Shown piece by piece: positions 1 through 12,612 of a stretch of DNA of 64,000 nt. Where the stretch lies: assembly GCF_021018805.1 (NCBI RefSeq), contig NC_086248.1:93083239-93147238 (forward strand). Reading direction: 5' to 3'. Within the stretch, counting starts at the first letter, position 1, and each line of letters starts with the position of its first letter. Position numbers and translations under genes: made by a program. This DNA comes from Prinia subflava. Lineage: Eukaryota; Chordata; Aves; Passeriformes; Cisticolidae. The notes under the pieces were generated by a model that was given only the letters and a program-made list of their open reading frames with translations, searched no databases and was not told where the DNA came from.

Positions 1-570
1 TAGCATGAAAACTTTGCATGATGCTTGGGGTTTTTTTCCTTTTTCTTTTAGAAAAGCAAAAATTAGCTCTCCCTTGCCTTCTGATCTCATGTCTTAACTG
101 AAGAGTTTAAGAACTGGCTGAACTGCTTCCCAGGGAATAGAATCATGTAGTGTGGCCAGTGCAGGAGTTATTCAGGCAAATGTATTCAACAGCCTTTCTC
201 TTAAGCTCATTTGCTTGCTAAATTATTGTCCTGCCTACTGTGGCAGGCATTAATTCATCAGTACTAGAGCACAATTTCACTGGTACTTGTACTGATATCT
301 ATACTTGTCAATGTGACAAAGGCAGAGAAAATAAAAGGGATTTGGTTGTAATCTGGTCCCTAAACCAGAGGAAGATCAGATACTATAACTCCCACTCTGT
401 TTTCCTGGCAGTTCTTGTTGCTTGCCATTTGATAAAACACTTTGTCTTTCCTCTGCTGCTGTGTGGAAGTCTTGTGTACAAAATGAATGGGCACTAACTT
501 ACCTGATATAATAGAAGCAGCTGAGCTGATAATATTGGTTGATCTGAAGAACACAAAATTATTCTGGTTG
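1..570. other. AT-rich non-coding DNA
   Basis: No recognisable gene. Short open frames here are the length expected by chance. The only point of note is a minus-strand splice-donor-like CAG|GTAAGT, described in the entry for 503-543. Confidence 0.6.
503..543 (-). other. Possible 41-bp exon, weak
   Basis: On the minus strand the segment is bounded by an acceptor-like tract ending TTCTTCAG and a consensus donor CAG|GTAAGT (the GT is the complement of 501-502). Two of three frames are open, but at 41 bp that carries little information. No similarity to a known protein was recognised. Chance is a real alternative. Confidence 0.12.
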
Positions 571-654
571 GTTTTGTTTTGGTTTTGTTTGTTTTGGGTT
601 TTTTTTGTTTGTTTGTTTCATTTTGTTTCGTTTTGTTTCGTTTTGTTTTGTTTT
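571..654. repeat. TG-rich low-complexity repeat, (TTTTG)n-like
   Basis: The tract is built from GTTTT and TTTCG/TTTTG units, including several copies of a TTTCGTTTTG decamer near 628-650. It is an imperfect simple repeat. The hydrophobic frame that runs through it (487-696) is a by-product of the repeat. Confidence 0.85.
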
Positions 655-1965
655 AATCCAGTTCCTTTTAGTTCTACTTATCCTTATCTTACATAGGAAG
701 AAGAGTTGTTAAACACCTTAGAATATATCCACAGCTACCTCCTAAAAGAGAAGGTTATTTTTGGGTCTCTGGCAGAATTTTACGGCCCAAATATGAACAT
801 AGGATGTAAAACCAGAAAAGGCTTCCCTTGTTTACCAGATGTTACAAAACTCAGTGATTATAGTTAGAAATAGAAGCCACACCTTGGCTCATGCCTTCAT
901 TCTTAACTCAGAATGGAAGTTCTTTAATTCCTACCAAGAGTTTTAAAAGAGTTGGCTGATGTTTAATTCCTCATGACTTTTGAAACAACAAGGAAGTTTC
1001 AAAGGACTGTGGGGAAAAGAGAAGAGCAAAAGTGGTAAATGAACTCCAGACTAGGATCAGTCCTGAACATAACAACAAAAGGCTGTTATAAGACTCATTT
1101 GAAGTAATGTGAGCAGCACCAGTCGAAAAGGTAAAACACAGAACCTTGCTAACTAGATAAGAAGAAAAGAGATTTTGAGTGTTGTTGCATGAGATAAAGG
1201 TGTTTGTTTAAAAGACTTCTGTTACCTCCCTGGCTTTGTTCTGTTTGTCTGCATGGCATTTTGACTAGGAAATTAGAACAAAACTACAGGTGTTTACAAA
1301 ATGGTGAATGGGGAGATCTGAAAATGTAATTAGCAGGTGTTTCTAAAGCAAGGATCACTTTTGATATTGTAATATTAAATTAGTTCTTTCATTTATCTGA
1401 AAGAAAACATAAAATCATTTCTCATAAAGCTTGAATAACTACAGTTTGGGAACTCATGAATAATAAAGGGGTGGTTTACTGTAACAAAGTGATGTGCATT
1501 GCTCAGTGATGAAGATGTAGAGAAGCAGCATACTTTTCAGCATGGATAATGGAACATCTCCACTGTAAAAAGGTAGGCTCTTACCTAAAGAAGGAGAGTC
1601 TTATCTGGGAATCAGTGTCACTAAAAAAACATCCATACCTTCTTCTAGACAAACAACAGCCTGTAATTTCCCATAGTGACAGAGGAGCCAAAATTAGTGG
1701 AATACCACAGCCCACAAAGAGTGGAAACCTCAAGTGTAAGTACAAGGAGCCTTTACTTCTGCTTCCTCAACAGTTGCTGTTGGAATTATACATCCTACCT
1801 TAAAATTTGACTACCCAAGAAGCATTTACAAATTGGGAAGGATACAGAGAAGACCCATAAGTATGATGAACTCTGGATAATAGTCTCCTAAGAGTCAGAT
1901 TTAAGGAGCTGAATGCATTTAATTGAGCAAAAGGATGGTTAAGAAGTAAACTTATTCCTGCTTAG
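655..1965. other. AT-rich DNA, nothing identified
   Basis: No repeat of known family, gene or strong motif was recognised. An 84-codon open frame (1549-1803) has unremarkable composition and no recognisable domain, and looks like a chance frame. Confidence 0.5.
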
Positions 1966-2041
1966 GACTACCTATAGACAGAATAGAAATTAAACAATAC
2001 AAATGCATCCTAGAGGAGAGGTATAAGTTGCTCATAGCAAG
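1966..2041 (+). other. Possible 76-bp exon, weak
   Basis: The segment is preceded by TTATTCCTGCTTAG, an acceptor-like tract, and followed by a near-perfect donor, AAG|GTAAGT, with GT at 2042-2043. One of three frames is open throughout, encoding about 24 mostly charged residues. The protein was not recognised and no partner exon was found nearby. A chance pairing of splice-like motifs is more likely than a real exon. Confidence 0.13.
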
Positions 2042-2043
2042 GT

Positions 2044-3330
2044 AAGTTAGCCTTTAATGAGAAGTGAGATGTAAATAAACAAGATTTGGACATCTGAACC
2101 CTTTTCCCACACAACTTTCAGAAATAGCAATGAAAGCAGAGAAGACTTAGGGAAAAAACAGGCTATATAACCACAGCAGTTTATTCTTGGTGTATCTGTG
2201 AAACTCAGAGATATGTGTCAGTCATCACAGATCACCTACTAACTTCTCCAAAACCTCATTTTTTTTCTCACTTTTTGCTGCTATTTTTAATTGATATAAT
2301 ATTAGATTTTTGGCTAGTGTAATACACAGGGATATAAGGAGAATTACTTGTGGAGTTCACATCTATGGGCCAGGTGCTGTAGTCTGCACTGCTAACAGTT
2401 TGTCTGGTGGGGGAACTGCTTATTTTGGCATTTCAGTGCAAAAAAGACCATTTCTTCAGCAGAAACCAGTGGTGAGGCTCAAATGCTTAGATTTGATTTC
2501 AGAGGCTCTTTTCTATGTTAGCTGTCCTTACAAAATGCCTATGTTGGCACATTAAGCTACAGGACATGGGTGTTTTTTAAGCCCCAAGGTTTGGTTCAGC
2601 ATGATTTTTTTTCAGCAATATTTAAATGCTACGATGCTATCAGGTGAGTGGATAACAACAATTTTAAAGGGGAGGAAACATCTCTGAAACACCAGATAGA
2701 ACAAAGAAACATTTCTGAGTGGCACTGCCTGTTGTTGTTTGCCACATTGTTTTCTAAGCATATGCCAAATTCCGCACCTTTTACTACTGTGAGTGCCCAT
2801 GTTGACATTAACAGGATTTCCCCGGGATTAAGGCAAAAAGTAATCAGCTCTCCACAACAGACAGCCCTTTCCAGCATTTCTGAATTGGTTGAAACATTTG
2901 GCCATAACCCACATCTGCTCTGACTGGTTCTGCCCTACTAACACATTCACGGCTCTCAATGACACGTGACACAATTCCAGTGTAGATCTCACCAAAATTA
3001 GGAGAGAACACACTCTCTTCTCTTCTTTAAGCAAAGGCTAGATTTGACTTTCCCTACTCATGTAGGGAAAGTGGGGTTTTTTTAGTCTTTTAGTGAGCAT
3101 AAGTAAAGAATTCCAGAATGTGGTGTACAAGAGAAATGTCGAGATGTTTCACTCCTGTTTAAAGTAATGACTGATTGCTACTTTCCCTTTGGCAGCAAAA
3201 GGTAAAGTCAGTGCACAGTGGCTGGGACAAGATTCCTGTTCTCTACATCCTCCAATAGCTCCCACTGCACTCTTCCTCCCTTTTTAAAAATACCCCTTTC
3301 AACAGCACAGACTCTGGAATTGTTGGTAAG
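2044..3330. other. Non-coding DNA, nothing identified
   Basis: Short overlapping open frames on both strands (2310-3034) have no recognisable domain and no supporting codon pattern. No repeat family was recognised. Confidence 0.45.
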
Positions 3331-3475
3331 GATGGTTTGGTGATTAAAACACTATAGTAGGACTTGGAAACATATCCATCGTTCCCAGCTCCAGAGTGAT
3401 CACAGGTATGTTAATTAATCTCTGGTGTCTTAATTTGTTCCCTGTAAATTAGGATATTAATGCTCATATACTCTG
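3331..3475 (+). repeat. Probable ancient MIR/CORE-type SINE fragment
   Basis: The order of words matches the vertebrate MIR/tRNA-SINE layout. There is a GGTGATTAAAACACT head resembling the GTGGTTAGAGCAC box. It is followed by CATCGTTCCCAGCTCC, resembling the TTCCCAGCTC segment, then a CORE-like stretch (TTAATTAATCTCTGGTGTC) and CCCTGTAAATTAGGATATTAAT, resembling the TCTGTAAAATGGGGATAAT motif. It is heavily diverged, as expected for a fossil more than 100 million years old. The call is from memory of the consensus and was not aligned. Confidence 0.5.
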
Positions 3476-3849
3476 CTTCAGCTGGTGCATCACTATGGGC
3501 AGATACTCCCAGAAGATGATCTTGAAATGTGCAGTGCCACTGTGAAGAAAGTCAGATCCCAAATGGAGTTGGGTGCATAGTGTAGGATTTGTAGTGTGAC
3601 AAGAAATTCATGAACTAGACAAGTTGTTTAATCATGGGTAACAGCTGAATGACACAGTAGTCATACATCTGATAGTCCTTTTATTGCAGCTCTCTTGTGA
3701 GGGTGGTATAAGCATTTATTTTTTACAGACTACAAAACTTTTTATCAAAAAACAGCTCACTAATCCTCTGCAAACCTACAACGTTAGAAAATTGATGTTT
3801 GCCTGTATAAACATATTAATTTTCACTGATTGCCAGATGATTTGTTCAA

Positions 3850-3915
3850 TTGCCCAAGATTCATAACAACTGAGATTCCTCATCTGTAAGGATAAAATTA
3901 TGTTTATATAATTGA
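3850..3915 (+). repeat. Possible MIR-like fragment
   Basis: The stretch CTGAGATTCCTCATCTGTAA followed by GGATAAAATTAT resembles the MIR core ending. Only about 40 bp is convincing, so this could be chance in AT-rich DNA. Confidence 0.25.
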
Positions 3916-6050
3916 CTGTGTACTCTGTTCACAAAAACTGTGGAGAAAATTCTGGAATTTTGTATGTCTTTGAACTGTCAGGAGAAACAGCTTGTTCTTT
4001 TTCACAGGTGCTATGGGCTTGAAAATCACAAAGCAACTTCATTTCCAGCTGGCTAAAACCTGAATGGAAATTGTTATTTTGACTAATGTCTGTCTCATGC
4101 AGAGAATTATAAAGGGAAAAACACAGATTATAAAAAGACCAGTATGTGCCACATCTAACCACTTAAATTCTCTGCTGGTACATGGAAAAATAAAGTTCCT
4201 CCTAAAGAAAGCTATTATTCTTTTTTCCAATTACTAAAGCATATGTTTCTGCACACATTTGTTTGTGTTTGGGTTTCATATTTATAAAAATGAGTCACAG
4301 CATATGAAGTAATTATATGATCAACACTTCCCAAAAGGTGAACAAGAAACAGTCACATGGCTTCTTGTACTTACATAAAATATTACTTGTAATTCCTTTT
4401 GGGTAATTGTATATCCCGTACTCTTAAAAGTCCAGGGAATTGTGTAAAACATACAGTGGTCTGAAAAGCTCATCTTGCCACCGTTAGTAGTTCACCTTGA
4501 CATGGTAATCAAATTGTAGCTCAACAGAGAGAAGAAGGAATGGCTTTTCTTAAGATCAAGGTTGTAGACACCTGGAAGTGTGCTCAGAGAGGCAGATTTA
4601 CCTTGGGTTTTTCTTCAGGAGATTCTTTAGCTTGGGTAGAGTGACCTGGCTGCTTCCTAGCACAGCTTCCTAGCATGCTGGTGTGTGTGTGTTTTGCTGG
4701 ACTGATACCCAGTACTCTGCTAATGGAAGCACAGCAGATACTGCAAAACTAGGACCAAAAAAATGCATGAGAGCAACCCTTGGGGGACACACTCTCTTTA
4801 CTGGAATGGGGGAGTAGGAAGATAATTTGGGTAGGGTGCCTTGGACCACTCCACTTCCCTGTACTGATGAATTTGATAGAGTCAAAGGGCTGAGCTTTAG
4901 TATGAGGTTTTCAGAACTGCAGGATTAGCTAACAATTTGGGTGCCTCATTCTCCTGTATGAGTTGTGGGGCTAAGGCCTTTATAGATCTCCTGTTTAGGG
5001 TTGCTTTGATTAATCTTTCATGAGTGTTTTTCCCTAGTTTTCTGCCAGCTAATCTGGGACAGCATCATAGGTACATCAGCCAAGGTTTCTGCTCCCCTTG
5101 CTGAGCTGATAAGCCTCAGGAGATATAACTCAAACTTGGACTCTTCAAATCTGGGGCAGAACATCATTGTAACATGGAAATAATGGTTAGAAGAGACTTC
5201 TAGAGCTGTCTTATGCTTTCAAAGTCCAAAAATGTGATCCAACTGCTAAATATTAATTGTTAACTATTAATCTCTAATAACTGAGAAATTTAAAGGACCT
5301 TCTGGATGCAACAGCTAAGTTTAAGTCTCAGGCTCAGTGCTGTATAAATAAATAAAGCACTGATTTCAAACAAAATTACGCTGACTTTTCTACTTTGTTC
5401 AGATAGAAACAATGCCTCATAACATTTTTTTGCCCCAGAACTTTCACAGGTCCAAATTCTTCTTTTTGATCCGTGAGACCTTCTGAAACCTTGTCACTGG
5501 TGCCTTCAGCAGCACACTTTATCCTCTTTCCATACTCATTAGATGTTCTTTCTAGGAAGAGGGCCTTCTGCTGAGAGTAAGAAATGTAAACATCTTCCTA
5601 CACAGACTCTTGGAATGGCCAAGGAATTCCTGTTTTCACAGTTCTTTCATAAATCATGCTGTTCCTGTGACTCTTAAAACACCTCTGTATAATTTTATCT
5701 CCATAAGAACACTTGTGATGATGAACTGTATCTCTCATATCCCTGATCTCTGCTGCATCTACAGCTAATATACCTTTCCTAAAGCATGAGACAGACACAT
5801 GTTTTTCAATTCTTCAAGGGAAGCCAAAAAATGGCCCATGACATTTAGCATAAAGACATTGGAGATTCAGTTTTACAGCTACAACAAAGCCAACTCTGGG
5901 TTCAAGAGAAGTGACTGCTCAGGAAGTTTTATCTTAACTGTTTCTGCCTAACTTTTGTCAAAAGTTAGTGCAATTTCAGGAGCATTTCAAATGTTAATTT
6001 GACATTAAAGAGACACAACTATTATTTCACCATTATTTCACTACTATTTC
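3916..6050. other. Non-coding DNA, nothing identified
   Basis: No gene or repeat family recognised. It contains a small 13-bp direct duplication (GCTTCCTAGCA units, about 4651-4676) and a short TG run at about 4680. Confidence 0.5.
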
Positions 6051-6054
6051 ATCC

Positions 6055-6320
6055 AGTGATACAAATGTGGGAATGGTTCAAAGCTTTGCCAGAGGAGGTT
6101 CAGACTGAACATCAAGAAGCATTTCTTTCTCAAGAGGGTGGTCAAACACTGGAACAGGCTTCCCAGAGAGGTGGTCGATGACCCAAGCTCATCAGTGCTA
6201 AAGAGGCATTTGAACAATCTCTTATTAAAGGTTTTAACATTTGGTCAGCCCTGAATTGGTCAGGCAGTTGGACTGGATGATTACTTCCAGGTGAACATTC
6301 CAGGTTCCTTCCAGGTGAAT
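6055..6320 (+). mobile_element. CR1 LINE, 5'-truncated 3' end
   Basis: The sequence carries diagnostic landmarks of the 3' terminal part of avian CR1 retrotransposons, in order. TGCCAGAGGAGGTTCAGACTG lies at about 6089, then AGAAGCATTTCTTTCTCAAG, GAGGGTGGTCAAACACTGGA, ACAGGCTTCCCAGAGAGGTGG at about 6154, and GTTGGACTGGATGAT near 6269-6283. CR1 copies normally end in a few ATTCTATG-type octamers; here the end passes directly into a long ATTCT array. A 17-bp direct duplication (6284-6300 and 6308-6324) sits at the junction. The copy is non-coding: only the 3' end is present and no reverse transcriptase frame remains. Confidence 0.9.
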
Positions 6321-6485
6321 ATTCTATTCTATTCTATTCTATTCTATTCTATTCTATTCTATTCTATTCTATTCTATTCTATTCTATTCTATTCTATTCT
6401 ATTCTATTCTATTCTATTCTATTCTATTCTATTCCATTCCATTCCATTCCATTCCATTCCATTCCATTCCATTCCATTCCATTCT
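6321..6485. repeat. (ATTCT)22(ATTCC)10 pentanucleotide microsatellite
   Basis: There are 22 perfect ATTCT units at 6321-6430, ten perfect ATTCC units at 6431-6480, and one ATTCT at 6481-6485. The array starts exactly where the CR1 3' end stops, so it probably grew from the CR1 terminal repeat. The two unit types are cleanly separated, showing that a T-to-C variant was itself amplified. Open frames reading this array in both directions are artefacts of a stop-free repeat. Confidence 0.97.
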
Positions 6486-8552
6486 CACAAACTGATGAAA
6501 TTTGGCACTTTGTATTCTTGACAAACCATACTTGAAGGTCTTTAGAAGAATTTTTATGTGAAAAAAAAATCAGCTTATTCAATGGCACTCTTACCCACTG
6601 CAACATTAGTAACTTCATGAAATCTAGAAGTGCAGAAAGCCCAATGAAGCAACAAATTTAAAACAGTGTCCTTCTAAAGCCTAGAACTGAAAATCCAAAA
6701 TATACCTGAACACATTCAGGAGAAAGTCCTATCCACTGCACATCTCACACTTTGTACCGTTCTGAATCTGCAGTGCAACAGTACAGATGCCTTGTGAAAT
6801 GGTGCAGCTTTTTTATAAGAAATATTTGCAAATTCTTTACAATGTTTTATCTGCTGTACATTTATTCTTAAAATGAAACAAAGTGTTGCAGTCTCCGCAA
6901 GCTGTTTTTCTTCTGACTTCTCAGAACTAATCTTTGTAGCTGTTTCAGTCTTTCTCTTTAGTTTTACAAGTTTTTGTATGTCTCCATCACTACCGAGTGA
7001 CCTGAATTTTCTTCTCTGCCTACCACTGAAACGTGTGGTATCCAACACAGATCACACATTTGGAAAAATCCAACACAGTTCACACATTTGGAAAACAAGG
7101 TTATACCCAACTGAGTGTATGGATTGAGAACAGATAAGAAAATATATGGCTTCAGAATGTGTACCTGTCAAAGTTCTAATAAATGTCAAGGTTTTAAAAG
7201 CACTCTACATTTAGTAACTAGCAAAAGTAATAGTGGGAGATGGTTGTGGGAGAAAATTGTACATGAAAAGAAAAAAAATGCTGTAATCTTGTACTAAGCA
7301 GAAAATTAGTTTTGTCCCTTCATTATTGTAGTAGGCTGGCAAAACAGACTTAATTTATTTTGTTTATGCAAATTATATTTGATTATGCAAATAATAAACA
7401 GAAACTTATTTTTGTAGGCATAAAGTCACTTTATACTGCTCAAATGATTTGCACATCAACCCCAACAACAGCAACTGTACCTCCACTGTGCTACTGCCCT
7501 ACTTAACACTTCAGAACACAGAAGTTCTGATGCACATTTTTCATGGTGACTTCTAAATTTTAAGTTTTATTCTTTGAGGGATAAAATTTCTTTTGCCAAG
7601 GCAGACATTTCTGGAGCTAACCTGTCAGGAAAATGACTTAGCTTCATGTTTTAGTGAAGATAAATATTAAATGACACAGGTGATTTGCATTTCCCCAGTG
7701 GGCTACTGACAAAAGGTATATTGGGTGCTCACTTCCTCTGACTGGAGTATCACATTATGGCTCCTATGACCATCAGGCAGCTTGTACTCTTCTGTGTGAG
7801 CTTCTAAATTAACAAAAACTGCACAAAACAATTTGATTCTGATTAGCTCTGTAAGTTGAGTCTCTTGCTAAGAAAGAATTTTTAGAAACGCAGATAGTGT
7901 TTCCCTCTGGTACATCATCTAGGGTCACTTGTTATTGTGGGAAACCCAGCTGAACAAACTCTAGGTCCTCTTGTTATTCTCAAGGAGGTGAGACACTTCT
8001 ATGTCAGGATCATCTCTCTGTCAAACTAATGTTCTCAGAAACCTTTCCGTGGCATTTCTTTCTATTATTAGAGCACTGTTAAATCACTATTAAAGTGATT
8101 AATACAAAATACTAATCTTAAAATTATTATATAAAAGACAGCTCTGGAAAAAAGGAAAACTCTGTTGATCATGAGGAGTTAAAAAACAAAGTTGAGGAAG
8201 TTTTGATTGTAATGTGTTATGATCTTGAACTTGTTCTCTTGCTCTTGTCTAATGAGGCTCTCATATGATACATTTTTCTGACTCTTTTTGGGCAAGGGTT
8301 ATGTTTGCCTTCTTGACTTGTGTGTATCTTGCTGGAACAACTACATCTCACCATTGCCTCCGAGCTATCTTTGCTTCTGAGTGCGTTGTGCCCTGCTCAG
8401 AGCAGCAGCCCTCTGCAGGTCTCAGATACTTTGTTCCCATCGTGCTGGCACTGTGGAAAAACAGGAGCTTCCATTTTCCCAGTTTTCTGAGTTTCATTCT
8501 AAAACAGGAGGTGTCTGTGTAGGAAGCGTGTGTGCTGCCTTGTATGTAACTA
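6486..8552. other. AT-rich DNA, nothing identified apart from a 28-bp duplication
   Basis: No gene was recognised. Several short overlapping frames (6716-7297) have no domain. The tandem duplication at 7040-7095 is listed separately. Confidence 0.5.
7040..7095. repeat. Two-copy 28-bp tandem duplication
   Basis: The unit begins ATCCAACACAG and ends CACATTTGGAAAA. The copies at 7040-7067 and 7068-7095 differ at one base, so the duplication is probably recent. Confidence 0.95.
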
Positions 8553-8588
8553 TCAGAGAGAGAGAAGATAGAATAGAGATAAGAAGAA
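8553..8588. repeat. GA-rich simple repeat
   Basis: A short imperfect GAGA/GATA purine tract, within a slightly GC-richer patch (8300-8900) that carries many short overlapping frames and no recognisable gene. Confidence 0.7.
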
Positions 8589-8754
8589 CATGCCTCACAA
8601 CCTGGTGAATGAGGGAAACCAAACACATTCCAAAATGAAGGCTGTGTTTCCAGGGAAAGGTATGAAGGGGTTCCTTTTCATCAATCTTCCTTCCTATCAA
8701 AAAGGGGAAGGGCAGGAGAGGCTCTGCCTTGACACTGGGTCCTGCAGGCTTCAG

Positions 8755-8767
8755 CCAAGAGGTGGCG
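8755..8767 (+). promoter_or_regulatory. Possible CTCF-like core site
   Basis: CCAAGAGGTGGCG fits most positions of the CTCF core consensus (CCASYAGRKGGCR), with mismatches at positions 4 and 5. A TGCAG lies a short distance upstream, as in extended CTCF sites. Such a match can easily occur by chance in 64 kb, so this is a pointer only. Confidence 0.22.
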
Positions 8768-8889
8768 TTAAGGTGCAGTGCAACGTTCATTCTCTTACCA
8801 AACCCCATTTATTCTCCAAAACCTGTTTCAGCACTCATGTGCCCGATGTCCAGAGGCACACGGAGCCTCTAGGGAAATGAAAAATACAG

Positions 8890-11800
8890 CATGGAATAGC
8901 AAGGAATTCAAAGGGCTGGTGGCCTGAATTTGGGCTGGAAAACTAAAGCAATTTATGACTCCAACAGCCTTGTTCGCAGTAGGTGTTTCAGCACGTCCCA
9001 CACTCTGCAGGTTAACTTGTATCTGTGCAAACAGGAACAAAGTGCTGGATACAATTAAGTTAGATACTAGATTAGATACCAGACACTATTATTTAACCCT
9101 GACAATGGACATTTTCGGCACATATATGCCTTTTCAGAACACCTTTATCATAAAAGAGGACAAGTGTTTCCAAACCAAACAAATGGAGGCAGACCTATTT
9201 TCAAAACAAACCAAAATAAAACTACTCACATTTAACACTGGTATGCAAACTCTTTGGTGCAGATGAATCAACAGCAGCTGTATTAACAAAAAGTAGGTTC
9301 AGTACAATGAAACACTAACATCACAAATAGTCATAGCAAAATGGGTAGAGATGAGACTGATAATCCTAAGGTGTTGGATTCCCTATGTGAATATAGTAGC
9401 AGACTGCATAATAGTATCATTATGAATAATGCAAATCTACTGACCACCAAATCCTAATTTTTCCCTACTGATGAACACCATTTTCTTCTAGTATCTTTGT
9501 CCTTGGTCGGTTCTCAAAATCTGGCCTGGATTAAATGCTGTGAAATCAGTTGAGTTCGACCAACTACAACTGCAATTATTCTTTTTGAGGATTTGATTGC
9601 TTGTCTCTGTCTGCATAAACGCGTAAGTGCCTCAGCAGTGCTGTTACTGGTTCAGTACCAAATCTGGATCTCATTTTTGTGGCTTGCACCCACGTCTACT
9701 TAGATGTAGAAATTAGAGCCTGTATGGGTACATTTATTAACCTTCATTTTAATTTACAATTTAAGAAAAGCTGTACTCATTTCATATTGGCATTTACTGC
9801 TACCCAGAAAGTTTATATTTCATGGATGAGTATGCAGCTGCTATCAGAGAGGGGAAATTGCCAACTGATGCCCCAAGATGTGATTCATCCGGGGAATGTC
9901 CCAGGATCTCCCGAGGCTCAGGTCATCAGTTGCTCATCATCTTCCTAGCAAAAGGAGCTATTTCATTATGCAATTACAGACAGTTTTGCGCACCACATTC
10001 TCTTTTATGTGGTGATGTGGTTTAAGTTGTAAAAAATTAAATGGAGTAAGCTTCGAGGAATCAAGCATTCCTCAGCCTTCATTAAGTCCTGTGTCCATGC
10101 AGGAGATGTTAAGGATGGTAATGAAACTCTATGTCAGGTTGCATACCCCTGGATGTAATTGAGGTATATGAAGAAATAGTATTTTTGACTGTGGAGGGAA
10201 AAGTAATCTCCTAGAAGCTCAGTATTCCAGTTGCATTTGAAGGACTGACTTCATTTACATCTTTTACTTTTGTGATTACTGCCAAATGTCAAAGCCAATT
10301 GTAGTTTGTACAAGTGCTCCAAAGTTTTGGACATGCAGGGCTGGCCAAATAGGTTGTAGTTTAAAAAACAGATGCATTTCAAAAAGATTGGAGAATATTT
10401 GGAAGGATACTGAAGAAGGCCTTTATACCCTGACCAGATTTTTCAGAGGCACAAGATTCTATAATCTCTTGTAAAGCTGTACAGAATAGGTGGCAAATCA
10501 GCATTTTACAGCATGAGGTATGTACAGAAGAGAACCTTGATATCCTTGCAATACTGCAGGTGTTGATATGCATGCAAAAGTTAGCTCTACAAGGAAAACC
10601 TGTGTGAATGATGAAGCACTATAATAAGCAAAAGAAGTGTTTTAAAATTAAAGGTTCCAAATCTGACTTTTGAGAATTGTAAATTCAGATCATGAAACAC
10701 CTAAGAATTAGAAATTTTAGCCCCTGGAAGTTTTGATTAGCACCTACAGTGAGAAGCTCTTTCCAGATTGACTGAATTCTGCTGCAGAGGAGCAGGACTC
10801 ACATTTGAAAGAAAAAAAAAAAAAGAAGGGAACTTGCTTGGGAACAAAGCACTTGGGTCCTTTTATATTAAGAATATTTTTTGTGTATTTTCTTCTGAGT
10901 AAGAATGTAATTGACAAGAAGACTGCAAAACATCTGTTACTTTCCTTTTATTTTTTGACCTTCACTCTCTCATTGAGACTTCACCAGTTGAGAATAAAGT
11001 TTTGATTCTATGTGGCAGTATTTGCTGCTCTTAATTAGTCCTGATGCTCCTGTATATTTACAAGTAAAGCTCTAGGATGTGAATTCTACAGTTCCTAGAG
11101 TTCACTGTTTCTGTGACATTAGCCATGAAAAAGCAGAAGTCGCTTGAGTAGGAAAGTACACAGCAGCAATCCAGCTTCAAGCTCCTAATGTGAGTGGGAT
11201 AGTCATGAACCGTAGCATGGTGGAGGTCAGCAAACTTTCAAAGAGGATTCTGACACCACAATGAAAAGATGCACTGCATTTGAGCAAAGCAGTTTAAGAT
11301 AAAGCTTTTGGCACTGCAAATTGACTAAAGGATTGGTCTCCTGGCAAAAACCCCACAGCAGCAATGCCATCTATTGTCCAACAGTTCTGTGTTATTATAA
11401 AGCTCGCTGCATGTGATCAGTGGATTTTTTGGTCAGAAAGCCTTTGGAGGCCCAGGACTGGAAGTCTTGCTGGAACATAATTACAGCTATGGCCATTCAA
11501 CTCCACCTGTTTCATCTGCACCTGAAGCACCTGGAAGTTTACACAGCTCCAGACAGTTGATAAAGGACTTTTTTTTTTTTTTTTTTTTTAATTTCTGAGT
11601 TTTGTTTCTAGTCACTTGTGGCTATTTGCAGGAGGGCAGGCATTTGAAGAGCCCTCACAAACACAACTACATGTAGTTAGTGGAACTTCCCTCTGGGTTA
11701 CTTAGGACTGATAACTTTCTAAAAGTCAAAAGCTCCAACTCCACTGTTACTCCTCAGTAGTTCCTCCCAATTAAACAAATACCTGCCCCAGTTCTCATTT

Positions 11801-12612
11801 TTCCTTTCCTTTTAGTCCACTGCCATATATACCTAAACAGAATAACACAGGGGAATTAGATAACATTCGTCTTCTTCACATGAACTTGTCACTTCATGGA
11901 ACAGATTCTCTCCGTAGACTTTACATCTTTCAACAGTCAGATTTCTCCCAAGCTTCTCCCAAGACAAGGTTACAGCTCCAATTGAGTGTTCTACATATCT
12001 CTTAGGGCACATCATTTTATGCCTCATTTTTAAATCCTCCTACTCCTGTTGAGTTAGTGACAGAGAGAGGGAGGAAAGAAAGGGGAAGAAATTCAGCAGC
12101 TAGCCAAAAATAGGGGCAATGAACATATCCTTGACTCTGATTTCACCTTTACCTACACAGATATTGTCATAATTAAAGACTGTACACACCTTTGGCAGAC
12201 ATCAATTTCTTGAAATGAGAAGCCATGTGGTCTTGAAGGATGTATTGATTGGAGAGCTTGCAGGAAGGTCCATGAGAAAAAGCTGCGAGTGGAAAGAAAC
12301 TGAATTTATTCAGTGGGACAAGCAATGTCTTGGGTAATAATAGTTCTGAAAATACTGTAATATTTATCCTCTCCTGCTTGCAATAACATCAAGTACGTAT
12401 TCATTCTTTTATTCCAAAAAGTAAGAATAGCACAGAATGTAACATGAACAAAAGGCAGATTATTCCCAGTTTTCATGTTTTTGAGTACCTAAGAATTATG
12501 GCTTGCAATAAGAAATGCATGAGCCTTTGATATTGTTGAACTCTGGAGAATAACAGAAGATCTTACTGTCTAATATCTGATATAATTAAAAGCATTTGCC
12601 TTCTGAAAGATT
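8890..12612. other. AT-rich DNA, nothing identified
   Basis: No gene, RNA or transposon was recognised. It contains an A-rich run near 10811 and a T21 run listed separately. Open frames stay at or below about 100 codons with no domain. Confidence 0.5.
11569..11589. repeat. T21 homopolymer
   Basis: An uninterrupted run of 21 T. It could be a reversed poly(A) tail of a retrocopy, but no recognisable retrocopy body was seen to its right. Confidence 0.9.

Noticed and set aside
6291..6521. 76-codon frame with an ILFYS repeat
   Set aside because: Translation of the ATTCT array, not a protein.
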